From positions 3,362,501 to 3,426,500 of the forward strand of contig NZ_CP034447.1 in assembly GCF_003952485.1 (NCBI RefSeq): DNA of 64,000 bases, given 5' to 3'. Position 1 is the stretch's first letter. Each line of letters begins with the position of its first letter. This document shows, piece by piece, positions 1 through 8,691 of this stretch. Origin of the DNA: Mesorhizobium sp. M1E.F.Ca.ET.045.02.1.1 (GTDB lineage Bacteria > Pseudomonadota > Alphaproteobacteria > Rhizobiales > Rhizobiaceae). The position numbers were made by a program, and so were the translations under genes. The notes beneath the pieces were generated by a model, which saw nothing but the letters and a program-made list of their open reading frames with translations, made no database searches and was not told the origin of the DNA.

Positions 1-200
1 TACATAATGGCGTTGAACAGGATCGTGCGGGCAAGATAGCTTTCGGGATCATGTACGAGGGTGCGCACATATTCCGAAACTTTCTTGGCAGAGGGCGTGA
101 CCTTCATCGCTTCGAGCTGCTCCGGCGTGGCCTCGGATAGCTCGACCGGTGCGATGTAGGGATGCCAATTCAGAGGCTTCAGGCGAACCGAGGAAATCAT
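1..200 (-). CDS. AhpD/CMD-like alkylhydroperoxidase domain protein (3' end outside window)
   Basis: The ATG is at 200-198 and the frame stays open to base 1, so only about the first 66 residues are visible (MISSVRLKPLNWHPYIAPVE...). They resemble the N-terminus of the alkylhydroperoxidase-domain partner commonly paired with a CMD-domain protein in rhizobia and agrobacteria. The start overlaps the stop of the upstream CMD gene by ATGA, so the two are translationally coupled. The catalytic CxxC region lies beyond the window, so peroxidase activity cannot be judged here. Confidence 0.7.
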   Translation of the reverse strand, partial: MISSVRLKPLNWHPYIAPVELSEATPEQLEAMKVTPSAKKVSEYVRTLVHDPESYLARTILFNAIM

Positions 201-679
201 ACCGACCTCATCAATCGCAGGCCGGTCGCAACCCGGGTCTGGAAGTTTGCGAAGGCAATCAGTTCGGAGAGCGCGACGATCTGAGGGTTGTTCAATCCGG
301 CCTGCGCCAGCAGCACGATGTGACTCGCCTCTGCTTTTTTCGGCGTCAGCGTGATCAGGTCGACATGCTTGGCGATGGTCGCCAATGGCTCCTCAAGATC
401 CGTTTCGCCTCGAGCCAAGGCCAGAAGCTGCTCCGTCGGACCGAACTGAGCCAGCTGCACATCATATTCAGCCATCAGGACCGGATCGGCATTCAGGGCG
501 GCCATGCGACGGGCCAGAGCAACCCGCAAATTCGGCGCCAGCCCTTGGTCATTTGCCGGACGCATTACAGAAAGGCGACATTCCTCAGCCCCTTGCACGA
601 ATTCGGGTCGAAACCGCCGCGCAGCGAAAAGGGCATCTTCCGGCGAAAGACCGGCGGCCTTATCCATTGCGTCGATCAC
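197..679 (-). CDS. CMD-domain (carboxymuconolactone decarboxylase-like / AhpD-fold) protein
   Basis: About 160 residues of AhpD/CMD fold, with the RVALARRMAALN helix and later helices such as PQIVALSELIAFANFQTRVA. The start is chosen as GTG at 679-677: AAGGAGG lies 7 nt upstream and the GTG overlaps the stop of the monooxygenase (GTGA). Reading from the more distal ATG at 721 would force a 46-bp overlap. No CxxC pair is visible, so a classical peroxidatic site appears absent. Third gene of the LysR / monooxygenase / CMD / AhpD operon. Such pairs are seen next to flavin oxygenases in rhizobia and may remove peroxides or carry out a ring-type reaction; the substrate is unknown. Confidence 0.75.
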   Translation of the reverse strand: MIDAMDKAAGLSPEDALFAARRFRPEFVQGAEECRLSVMRPANDQGLAPNLRVALARRMAALNADPVLMAEYDVQLAQFGPTEQLLALARGETDLEEPLATIAKHVDLITLTPKKAEASHIVLLAQAGLNNPQIVALSELIAFANFQTRVATGLRLMRSV

Positions 680-2136
680 TGCACGGCCTCCTTCTGCAGC
701 AGAGGTGTTGAATCGGCCCATTCGTCACCCAGAAGTTCGGGGGTGTCGTAAGCGATCAGATTGGCGAAGTGGGTTTCGACATCTTCCGCAAAGAGCGATG
801 CGGTAATGCCCCGGACGAGACGGTCGGCACCGGCGCTGACGGCTGGGATATCGCCGGACACCTTCCCATGAGTCAGCATGGCGGCATCGTTGAAGCAGTG
901 GATATGCGCCAGCATCGGGTAGGAGCCGGGAATGCGTTCGCGAAACTCGAAAGCTGGACCGAGGTCCGGCGCCTCCGACATACCTGGACGCGGCGGTCCC
1001 ATATCCGATGTGTATCGACCATCCGACCAGGTCCGGATATAGGGGGCGAGAGCTGCAAATTCGGGGCGGTCGCTGAAGTCGTTCGAAAAGCCGGTTGCCG
1101 CGATCAGGAAATCGTAGCGCATTGCCCCTTGTGTGGTTTCGACCACAAGGCCTCCGGCATCTTCCTTTATTGCGACGATGCCACAGTCGAGGAAGAACCG
1201 CGCATTCGGGTGGCGAGACACGCGAAGCGTCGAAGAACGCGGCGGCGGCGTCTGGGTCGAGGCAGTATAGTCGAAGAATTTCCATTTCCAGGCGTCGGGC
1301 AGGTGATAGATACCGTGCACGACTCCCTGGCTGCCGATGCCGGTCAGCTTATTGATGCGCGGCATTTCCTTGCGCCGGATCAACATGTCGACAGAACCGG
1401 CGCCCGCCTCGAGCGCCGTTGCGGCATTGTCCATGGAAGAGGCGCCGGCGCCGATCACCGCCAAACGCTTGCCTTTCAGCGCATCGAAATCGATGTCGTC
1501 GGCAGAATGGGCCCAATAGGTGCGATCGATGCCCTTGAGGAAATCGGGCACGGCAAAACCGCCGAGGCCGGACCGGCCAGTGGCCAGAACGAGATGGCGG
1601 GTCAGAACCAGGCCCGTTTCCGCGCCTTCGACATCGATCGCAATCAAATCATCGACAGGCGCGACGCCGGTCATGCGCACGCTGTTTCGCACCGGCAGGG
1701 CAAGAACCTTGCGGTACCAGACCAGATAATCCATCCACTGGCCCCTGGGGATCTTGTCCAGTGACCGCCAGGCCTCAACACCCCATTGCGCGGTGAACCA
1801 GGCGCGGAAGGTCAACTGCGGCAGACCAAGGGAGGGGCCGTTCAGGGTCTTCGGCGAGCGCAGCGTCTGCATGCGCGCAAACGTCACCCATGGACCTTCG
1901 AGTCCAGCCGGAGCGGCATCATAGGCGACGACATTGGTGATCCCGGTCAGGACAAGCTTTGCCGTGGCGGCAAGTCCGCACATGCCGGCGCCAATAACAA
2001 CGACGTCACGGACCGGCACGCCGTCATGCATTCGCTTGGGGACCCAGGGCTTGGAGGGCAGCTCGAGAAACTCGAGATCCTGCGCAAGTTGTGCCTCCAG
2101 TGCATCAAGTCCTGCGGGGGTGGGCGTATGCTTCAT
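676..2136 (-). CDS. FAD/NAD(P)-dependent monooxygenase (FMO/Baeyer-Villiger-like)
   Basis: 486 residues with two Rossmann nucleotide-binding motifs, GAGMCG at about 49-54 for FAD and GAGASS at about 229-234 for NADPH. Between them is the conserved LATGRSG segment, and a further ATGFSN follows near residue 350. This two-dinucleotide layout is typical of flavin-containing or Baeyer-Villiger-type monooxygenases, soluble enzymes that oxygenate heteroatoms or ketones. The ATG overlaps the stop of the upstream LysR gene (ATGA) and the 3' end overlaps the CMD gene, indicating one tightly coupled transcript. The classical FMO fingerprint is not obvious and the substrate cannot be read from the sequence. 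Confidence 0.8.
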   Translation of the reverse strand: MKHTPTPAGLDALEAQLAQDLEFLELPSKPWVPKRMHDGVPVRDVVVIGAGMCGLAATAKLVLTGITNVVAYDAAPAGLEGPWVTFARMQTLRSPKTLNGPSLGLPQLTFRAWFTAQWGVEAWRSLDKIPRGQWMDYLVWYRKVLALPVRNSVRMTGVAPVDDLIAIDVEGAETGLVLTRHLVLATGRSGLGGFAVPDFLKGIDRTYWAHSADDIDFDALKGKRLAVIGAGASSMDNAATALEAGAGSVDMLIRRKEMPRINKLTGIGSQGVVHGIYHLPDAWKWKFFDYTASTQTPPPRSSTLRVSRHPNARFFLDCGIVAIKEDAGGLVVETTQGAMRYDFLIAATGFSNDFSDRPEFAALAPYIRTWSDGRYTSDMGPPRPGMSEAPDLGPAFEFRERIPGSYPMLAHIHCFNDAAMLTHGKVSGDIPAVSAGADRLVRGITASLFAEDVETHFANLIAYDTPELLGDEWADSTPLLQKEAVQ

Positions 2137-3104
2137 ATTCCAGTTCCGTGACTTGTGCCCGATGCGGGATCGGTCACCAATTGGCCGGCTAAGGCTGGAT
2201 CGAGCTTCCTGAAGCCGGCGATCGACCGTTCAGCAACCGCTTCGACCGCATCGATCAACGCCTGTGCGACTGGACGAAGGGGGCGATTTGCTGCAGCCAC
2301 AACGCCCCAATAAAAGAGAACGGTTACATCGAGCGGGCGAATGACGACGCCCGGCAGGGGCACGCCATAGGCCGTGAGGGGATCGATGACTGCCGCGACC
2401 CCAGTCTTGCGCACGATCTGCAAGGCGCCATAGGCAGTATTGGTCCGGATCACCGGGCCGGTGTCGATGCCCCGGGCCGCCAAGGCCTTGGCGACATGCA
2501 ACTGAAAACGCAGCGGATTGAGCAACGTGGCGACGCGGCGACCGGCAAAACCCGAGAGCGGGACGACATCAAGCTTGGCCAGCGGGTCGTCCTCCCGCAC
2601 GGCCGCAACATCGGGCGCCGAATAGAGCCGCAGGACATCCAGACCGGGCGTATCGAGCGGCAGACTTGAGAACCCGATCTCGGCACGTCCGCTGCGCACT
2701 TCCTGGGCGACGATCGAGGGAAGAAACTGCCCGAGATGCGTCTCATGCGGAAGCTCGACGCCCTTGAGCTCAGCCAGGGCCGTCGGGATCAAGCCGGTGC
2801 CGATCGCGGACGTCGTCACAATCTGCAGGATGCGGCCCCTGCCGGCCGCGATCATCTTGGCCCGCGCCGCGAGTTCGGTGAAGGACATCAGCAGGCGCCG
2901 CGCTTCCTCCTCGAAGGCGACTCCTTCTTCAGACAGCTGCACTCGTCGACCGATCCGATGCAGCAATTCGAAGCCAAGCTCGGCCTCGAGATCCTGAATG
3001 GTGCGTGTCACCGCAGGCTGGGAACGACCGAGCATGTCAGCCGCCTTGGTGATGCTGCCGCTGGCAGCAACCGCAAGGAAGGTCTGAAGGTCTCGGGTTT
3101 CCAT
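2133..3104 (-). CDS. LysR-family transcriptional regulator
   Basis: 323 residues. The N-terminal winged HTH (LAVAASGSITKAADMLGRSQ... to about residue 60) is typical of LysR proteins and is followed by a periplasmic-binding-like effector domain. GGGAG precedes the ATG. Unlike most LysR genes, which are divergent from their targets, this is the first gene of the operon it probably controls, overlapping the monooxygenase by ATGA. It is therefore likely autoregulatory, acting through the 237-bp gap before the divergent opine-dehydrogenase-like gene, which holds two interleaved inverted repeats. The inducer is unknown. Confidence 0.88.
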   Translation of the reverse strand: METRDLQTFLAVAASGSITKAADMLGRSQPAVTRTIQDLEAELGFELLHRIGRRVQLSEEGVAFEEEARRLLMSFTELAARAKMIAAGRGRILQIVTTSAIGTGLIPTALAELKGVELPHETHLGQFLPSIVAQEVRSGRAEIGFSSLPLDTPGLDVLRLYSAPDVAAVREDDPLAKLDVVPLSGFAGRRVATLLNPLRFQLHVAKALAARGIDTGPVIRTNTAYGALQIVRKTGVAAVIDPLTAYGVPLPGVVIRPLDVTVLFYWGVVAAANRPLRPVAQALIDAVEAVAERSIAGFRKLDPALAGQLVTDPASGTSHGTGI

Positions 3105-3132
3105 GCTCTCCCTACATGCGCAATCTGAATGA

Positions 3133-3161
3133 TTGACATCGTCTCATTCGTTTTTGATATA
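3133..3161 (+). promoter_or_regulatory. Sigma-70-like promoter for the opine-dehydrogenase-like gene
   Basis: TTGACA (3133-3138), a 17-bp spacer and GATATA (3156-3161) on the plus strand, about 180 bp before the ATG at 3342. The match to consensus is good for -35, moderate for -10. Confidence 0.5.
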
Positions 3162-3180
3162 TGTCAAGTAGAAACGAATG
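3145..3180. promoter_or_regulatory. Inverted repeat, candidate operator
   Basis: CATTCGTTT (3145-3153) and AAACGAATG (3172-3180) are perfect 9-bp arms with an 18-bp spacer. They interleave with a second pair, TTGACAT (3133-3139) and ATGTCAA (3161-3167). Both pairs lie over the promoter elements between the divergent LysR and opine-dehydrogenase-like genes. Confidence 0.5.
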
Positions 3181-3341
3181 TTCGCTGCGGCTTTGCGCAT
3201 TTGCCGGCTCAGAGCCAGAATCCCGATCGGAAGCGGCCGATGAGGGCAGATGCGGCTCCAACTTGCGCAAGAACCTAATGAAAAATTGAAGCTGATCGAC
3301 AGCAATGGCGAACCATAAAGCCCGCAGCAGGAGGAATATTA

Positions 3342-4411
3342 ATGCGCGTGAGTATTTTGGGCGCCGGAGCAATAGCTTATGGCCTTGCCGCTTATTTGGC
3401 AGGATCGGGGCATTTGCCAACGCTCTGGTCGCCGTCGGGACAGCGCACCAGGGCGTTGGCTGCTGGCGAGTTGTTGAAGGCGACGGGGGATATAGAGGCG
3501 ACGGTTCCGGTGCGCATTGCCAAGGATTGCCAGGATGCCATCGCCAATGCGCACGTGGTGGTGATCGCGCTCCCGGCCTACGGCCACAAGATGGTGATAG
3601 ATGCCGCCGTCCCCCATTTGATCGATGGAGTTCCGGTCATCATCAGTTCGCATTGCTCATTCGCAGCGCTGTATCTCTCCAAGCGGTTGGCCGAACGCAA
3701 GGCCTCGTTGCCGATCGTCGTTTGGGGCACAACGCTGGTGACTGGCCGCCAACTCGGACCAACCGAAGTTCATGTCACTACCATTCGCCAGAAGCTTGAC
3801 GTCGCGACGCTACCTTTCAAAGCCCAAGATGAAGGGTACGAACTTTGCACGACTTTGTTCGGCGATCGTTTCGTCAAGCGCGACGGGATGCTGGCGATCG
3901 CGCTCAGCAACCTCAATCCACAGAACCACCTGGGAATTGCCCTTCTTAATCTGACACGGATGGAAAAGGCCGAACGATGGAGCCAGGGGGGAATGTCACC
4001 CCGGCCGTCGGCCGCCTTATCGAGGCTTTGGATGCAGAGCGGTTGGCAATCGCAGCCCATTTCGGCATCGCGGTTCGCACCGTCAAAGAGCATTTTTCAC
4101 TATCGTTCCATGTTCCGATGGGAACCGTTTCGGAAATGAACCAGGAGATGGACCGCCAGGGCCGCGGTGGCTTTGGACCGACAACCATCGAAAGCCGCTA
4201 CATTCTCGAGGATGTTCCGTTCGGGCTGCTGCCGACCGTACTGTTGGGGAAGATCACCGGGAAACCGGCCATGCTCCATGAGTCTGGAGTTTCAATATTG
4301 TCGGCGGCTTATGGTCGCGACCTCAGGGCAGACAATGACATTCTTCCTGCTCTCGGGGTTGAAGGGTGGTCAGACGCGGGCCTCGTTAATCTTTCGCGTG
4401 AGGGATTCTAA
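3342..4411 (+). pseudogene. NAD/NADP octopine/nopaline-dehydrogenase family protein, frame-disrupted
   Basis: AGGAGG precedes ATG 3342. The first frame gives a Rossmann N-terminus (GAGAIAYG, residues 7-14) and runs to MEKAERWSQGG near 3990. There homology leaves the frame and continues one frame over (NVTPAVGRLIEALDAERLAI...) to a stop at 4411. The continuous product would be about 356 residues, the usual length for opine dehydrogenases, which reductively couple amino acids and oxo-acids or run in reverse. The shift falls at a run of six G (3986-3991); one extra G would restore the frame. It is either a recent pseudogene or an assembly error. The neighbours (aspartase, asparaginase, amino-acid ABC transporter) fit opine or amino-acid catabolism. 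Confidence 0.72.
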
Positions 4412-4953
4412 CTAGCCGCAGCGGAAATGCTGAGCCACGTTAGGGCGTGGCCTTGCCTGTCCGCTTTGATGAAGAGTTTCGGGCGCCGGCAGGTGTAGGA
4501 AAGTCCTTCGGCCCATACACATCATTGGAACTCCGATCGTGTGGCGATGGCCGTTGATGACGCGATCTGGGATAACCACCGTCTGCATCCTGTTGACGAC
4601 ATGATGTCGTCCTAAATGCGACCGGGGAACGGTGGTGGCGCTTGGTGATTTTGCATGGGGATCGATGGTAGCGGGTGACCGTTTCAAGCGTTTCCCACAT
4701 TCCGAACCGGTGCCGTTCGTATTCCGTGTCGCGTCATAGCGGAACAACCGTTGGCGCGAGGAGTACTTAGAAGTGAAGGTTTGACGCCAGAAGCTGAGCA
4801 TGGCTGCTTTGCGCCGCAAAAGCAGTCATAGAGAACTGCCTGACGCACCGAGTAACTAGCTGTCCTTCGGCAGTCCAGCCTAGATGTCGGGACGACCTGT
4901 GCGCTAGCTCACCACGCTTGGCAACGGCGCCATCGGTACCACCGACTGGAGGC
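4412..4953. other. 542-bp gap with no supported gene
   Basis: Short open frames exist on both strands, but none shows a recognisable domain, a convincing ribosome site or codon use like its neighbours. Composition looks patchy. It may be the remains of decayed DNA between the opine-dehydrogenase-like gene and aspartase; no transposase or terminal repeats could be recognised. Confidence 0.4.
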
Positions 4954-6354
4954 TTATGCCGTGCCCTCGCGATAGTCAGTGCTTTCGCGCAACGCGTCGA
5001 GCACCTCGTCACGCGTCAGCAAACCCTCTTCGATAGCAAGCTCGATGAACGGTCGCTGCTCGTTGGCCGCGGCATATACGAGCTTCGAGACCTTGGCGTA
5101 TCCGAGTTTCGGAACAAAGACCGTCGCGAGAGCTGACGATCGCATCAGGTTTTTGAGCGATTGCTCGCGGTCAGCCTCAATGCCGGCAACGCAGCGGTCG
5201 GCAAAGATCCGGGTCGATTTCGCCAGCAATTCAATGGAGTCAAACAGGCGAGCGGCAATGACGGGCTCAAAATGGTTGATCTCGAGTTGTCCTTGCAGCG
5301 ATGCCAGCGACACGGCGGCGTCGTTACCCACGACTGCGAAAGCCACCTGCTGCATCATCATGGGGAGGACAGGGTTGATTTTGCCGGGCATGATGGAGGA
5401 GCCAGGCTGGACCGAAGGAAGATGTAGTTCTCCCACGCCGCTGTTCGGACCCGATGAAAGGATGACGAAGTCCGAAGCGATCTTCCCGATGACTTCGGCG
5501 CAGATGCGAATCTCGGAGGAGACGCGCGCGAATCCATCAGCGCTCTGCATGGCGTCGAACATGTTTTCGCCAGGGCGGACGTTGGCTCCGACGATCTTGC
5601 GCAGGTGCCGGTATACGGCGATACGATAACCGGGCGCCGAACCGAGACCGGTGCCAATGGCTGTTCCGCCGAGGGGCAGGACCAGCATTTCGTCACGCGC
5701 AGTCATCAACTTCGGCACGAGCCTGCGAATTGCCGCCGCGTAGCCGCCGAAGGCTTGACCCAGGCGCATCGGTTGGGCCGCCTGCATGCAGGTCCGACCA
5801 ATCCTCAGCACGTCGTCGAAGGCCCGTGCGCGATCCTCGAGCGCCGCCACCAGATGCGACAAGGCGTCCATGAGCGATTGTGACTTGTCGTAGACCGCCA
5901 GCTTCACCGCTGTTGGCACGACGTCGTTGGTCGATTGGCCGGTATTGACATGGTCGTTCGGGTGGATGCGGTCATATTGGCCCGGCTCGTCTCCCAACAA
6001 CTGGAGTGCGCGGTTCGCAATCACCTCGTTCACGTTCATGTTGATCGATGTGCCGCCTGACCCTTCCAGGAGATCGATGACGAACTGGTCGACATGACGG
6101 CCATTCTCGATTTCCTCCGATGCCGCAATGATCGCATCGGCGATTTCGGCGGGCAGCACGCCAATGTCGCGATTGGCAGCTGCTGCCGCATGCTTGACGC
6201 GTGCAAGCGCGACGATCAGCTCCGGCGCGTCCCCAAGTTTGCGGAATGAAATATCAAAGTTCTCCTGACCGCGGAGCGTGGCAACCCCATAGAGTGCCCC
6301 TGCGGGCAACTGTCTGGACCCAAGGCTGTCGGTATCGATACGGGTGTGCGGCAT
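4954..6354 (-). CDS. aspA: Aspartate ammonia-lyase (aspartase)
   Basis: Converts L-aspartate to fumarate and ammonia in the cytosol. The fumarase/aspartase signature GSSIMPGKIN (about residues 318-327) is intact, as are SGGTSINMNVNEVIANRA and the HPNDHVNTGQSTND block. ATG 6354 gives MPHTRIDTDSLGSR..., aligning with the usual aspartase N-terminus at 466 residues; in-frame ATGs at 6384 and 6390 would add 10 or 12 residues. It diverges from the asparaginase gene, which supplies its substrate, so the pair would turn asparagine into fumarate and two ammonia. Fumarase C is the alternative, but the sequence and the context favour aspartase. Confidence 0.88.
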   Translation of the reverse strand: MPHTRIDTDSLGSRQLPAGALYGVATLRGQENFDISFRKLGDAPELIVALARVKHAAAAANRDIGVLPAEIADAIIAASEEIENGRHVDQFVIDLLEGSGGTSINMNVNEVIANRALQLLGDEPGQYDRIHPNDHVNTGQSTNDVVPTAVKLAVYDKSQSLMDALSHLVAALEDRARAFDDVLRIGRTCMQAAQPMRLGQAFGGYAAAIRRLVPKLMTARDEMLVLPLGGTAIGTGLGSAPGYRIAVYRHLRKIVGANVRPGENMFDAMQSADGFARVSSEIRICAEVIGKIASDFVILSSGPNSGVGELHLPSVQPGSSIMPGKINPVLPMMMQQVAFAVVGNDAAVSLASLQGQLEINHFEPVIAARLFDSIELLAKSTRIFADRCVAGIEADREQSLKNLMRSSALATVFVPKLGYAKVSKLVYAAANEQRPFIELAIEEGLLTRDEVLDALRESTDYREGTA

Positions 6355-6536
6355 GCGGGTTCCATCCGGCAATATGATGGACATCAGCATGGCAAAGCTG
6401 TCTGCGGTTTGAAACCAAAGACGTGAGACTTAAATGATTTCACTGAACAGCATAATTTGAATTTATTGTAGTGGCAGGTCGTTGCGGGCTCGTCCTACGC
6501 CCGGTAAGCGATAACGACACGCGCCGAGGACCCAGC

Positions 6537-7520
6537 TTGCTGCCCAGAATTGCTTTCATTGGAACCGGGGGAACCATCGCGTCCATCGGGAGCGACCCAT
6601 TCGATCTGTTGGACTACAATGCTTCAGATGAGCGTGTGGATGCACGGACACTCCTGGAGCGGTCCGGCCTGCTGGGTACAATTGCGGATATCGTACCTAT
6701 CGATTTCCGGCGGATGGACAGTACGGCGATTTCGTCCGCTGACTGGGCCGACCTGGCCAGCCTGTGCCGACAGCTATCCCGTGACTCAACATTCGATGGG
6801 ATAGTGATCGGCCACGGAACGGCCAGCCTCGAAGAAACAGCATGGGTCTTGTCGCTGGTTCTGGAGGTCAAGGTCCCAGTGGTCGTCACCGGGTCCATGC
6901 GGCCGCTCACGGGCATATCTTCGGATGCGGGCGCGAATCTGGCGGCCGCTGTCCGCGTCGCAACTGCGAAGCACGAGGACGGAGGCAACGTTTTCGTCGT
7001 TCTGAATGACGAAGTCCATTCGCCGCGTGCTGTCACGAAGAACCACACGCTGCGTCTGAACGCCTTCCAATCGCCCTGGCTTGGACCAATAGGCACCATC
7101 GACGGATCGCGAGTCAGCTTGGCAAGGCAACCTCGGCCAAAAGCGGCTGGTTTCCCACAAGATTTGCTGCGTCGGCTGCCGCGCGTCGACATCGCTTACA
7201 GTTACGTCGGCGCCGACGGTTGCGCGATCAGGGCATTTGTCGAGGCTGGCGCGAGAGGCATCGTGTCCGCTGGCTTCGGTCCCGGAATAGGATCGCCGGC
7301 CGAGACCGCTGCCCTGGCCGACGCGATAGCGGCTGGGGTTGTCGTCGTGCAGTCGTCGCGCGCGGGAGCAGGCCAGGTTGTTGACAGCGCCCGGCACAAG
7401 GCCATGGGCATTATCGCTGGCAACGATCTCAATCCACAGAAGGCTCGTATCCTTCTCGCCCTTTGTCTTGCGCGAGAAGACACCCCGCAGAAAATTGCGC
7501 AGGTTTTTCAGTCGATTTGA
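6537..7520 (+). CDS. L-asparaginase (bacterial type I/II fold)
   Basis: Hydrolyses asparagine to aspartate and ammonia. The first signature GTGGTIAS carries the nucleophilic Thr; the second appears as GHGTASLEETA, where most family members have GTDTxEETA, so the Asp of the Thr-Lys-Asp triad is Ala here. The Lys-containing segment and the VLNDEVHSPRAVTK block are present. The start is set at TTG 6537 because GAGGA lies 6 nt upstream and the fold begins there (327 residues); GTG 6471 is an in-frame alternative adding 22 residues. The gene ends in a 13-bp convergent overlap with the LysR gene. No signal peptide is evident, so it is probably cytosolic. Confidence 0.85.
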   Translation: MLPRIAFIGTGGTIASIGSDPFDLLDYNASDERVDARTLLERSGLLGTIADIVPIDFRRMDSTAISSADWADLASLCRQLSRDSTFDGIVIGHGTASLEETAWVLSLVLEVKVPVVVTGSMRPLTGISSDAGANLAAAVRVATAKHEDGGNVFVVLNDEVHSPRAVTKNHTLRLNAFQSPWLGPIGTIDGSRVSLARQPRPKAAGFPQDLLRRLPRVDIAYSYVGADGCAIRAFVEAGARGIVSAGFGPGIGSPAETAALADAIAAGVVVVQSSRAGAGQVVDSARHKAMGIIAGNDLNPQKARILLALCLAREDTPQKIAQVFQSI

Positions 7521-8509
7521 GCTGCATCCGGCGAAGCCGGGGACCAGACCATGTCTTTTGACATCTCTTCAAGCCACGATATCTGGCCGATGATCTGGGG
7601 CAGTGTGTAACGCCGCAGCATATCGCGTGCGGCCTCGGCGATACGCGGCCCGAGCGTGTCGAACTCACCGCGCCGTGTGATGAGTGTCAGTTCCCTTGAA
7701 AAGCCAGGGCTGGGCAGGGGTAGCACGGCAAGCGCCGGGAAGTGCACTGCGCCCTGGAGGAGGCAGAGAGGTGTCATGATTGCCACTCCCATACCTCCGA
7801 CTACCATGGCCAGCAGCGAGTCCGACGTATCGAAGGCGAGCACCTGCGGGTGCTCAATGCGTAGCCTCCGCAGGTGCCGCTCAACCTGTGCGCCCATATG
7901 GGAGCGGGCACTGTAGCGGATTAGGCGATGCTCGAACAAAACGTCCCGCAATGGCCGGTTGCGCAGCATATCCCCCCAAGCGGCGGGACAGACCAGCACG
8001 AAAGGCTCGCGAAAGAGCGGGAACCGCATCAGCCCGTCGAGTTCTCCCATGGGGTCTGAGCTGATCGCCGCGTCAATCTCATGCCGCATCAGCGCATCGG
8101 TATGGGCGTGGGCCAGCCCTGAGAAGGCGGTCACGCGCAAGGCGATAGACCCTTCCATAAGGTCGCGGATCAGGACCGGCCCAACCGCCGACGCAAACGT
8201 ATCCACCATGCCGAGACGCAGATCCTGGCGCTCGGGGCGCGATGCCGTCGCTCTGACCTCCTCGACCGCTCGCTCGGCCCTGAGGGCGATTTCCCGGATA
8301 TGGGCAACGAGAACTCGGCCTGCCTCAGTCGGTACCAGAGGTCGGCGGTCTCTATGCACGAGCGGCACATCGATCTGTGCCTCGGCGCGCTTCACCGCTT
8401 GCGACACCGCGGATTGCGTCAGGCCAAGCTGAGCCGCTGCGGCGCTCATGCTGCCTTCCTCAATGACGGTCGCGGCGATTTCCAGAGCATGCAAGTCGGG
8501 GAGCAGCAT
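7508..8509 (-). CDS. LysR-family transcriptional regulator of the amino-acid transport operon
   Basis: 333 residues: LysR winged HTH (EEGSMSAAAAQLGLTQSAVSQAVKRAEAQI, about 18-47) and a C-terminal ligand-binding domain. It is divergent from the four-gene ABC operon across a 182-bp gap holding a perfect TCACTA-N4-TAGTGA inverted repeat, the standard arrangement for a LysR activator and its target. An amino acid or related compound is the likely co-inducer, by inference from the transporter and the adjacent asparaginase. Confidence 0.88.
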   Translation of the reverse strand: MLLPDLHALEIAATVIEEGSMSAAAAQLGLTQSAVSQAVKRAEAQIDVPLVHRDRRPLVPTEAGRVLVAHIREIALRAERAVEEVRATASRPERQDLRLGMVDTFASAVGPVLIRDLMEGSIALRVTAFSGLAHAHTDALMRHEIDAAISSDPMGELDGLMRFPLFREPFVLVCPAAWGDMLRNRPLRDVLFEHRLIRYSARSHMGAQVERHLRRLRIEHPQVLAFDTSDSLLAMVVGGMGVAIMTPLCLLQGAVHFPALAVLPLPSPGFSRELTLITRRGEFDTLGPRIAEAARDMLRRYTLPQIIGQISWLEEMSKDMVWSPASPDAAQID

Positions 8510-8539
8510 GTGCAGTCAGGATAATGGTTTCCAGTAATC

Positions 8540-8555
8540 TCACTACTAATAGTGA
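8540..8555. promoter_or_regulatory. Palindrome TCACTA-CTAA-TAGTGA, candidate LysR operator
   Basis: Perfect 6-bp arms with a 4-bp spacer (TCACTACTAATAGTGA) lie 30 bp from the LysR start, in the divergent promoter region. The size and the T...A ends fit the LysR T-N11-A type of site. Confidence 0.5.
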
Positions 8556-8691
8556 TTTGCCATTGCCGCAAGACAGGACATTCAACAGGCTTGCTGCGTA
8601 CTGAGTACCTGCGCTGCGCAAACAGAAGTCCAAAGAAAAAAACGGGCACAGGTTGGTTCTTGAGGACTGAACTCCATCAGAGGGAATTGAA

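Noticed and set aside
3980..3995. Programmed ribosomal frameshift in the opine-dehydrogenase-like gene
   Set aside because: A G run alone, without a slippery heptamer, internal ribosome site or stimulatory hairpin, and with similar breaks in unrelated genes, does not support programmed shifting.
4412..4953. Insertion-sequence remnant
   Set aside because: No transposase motif or terminal repeat could be identified, so it is left as an unexplained gap.
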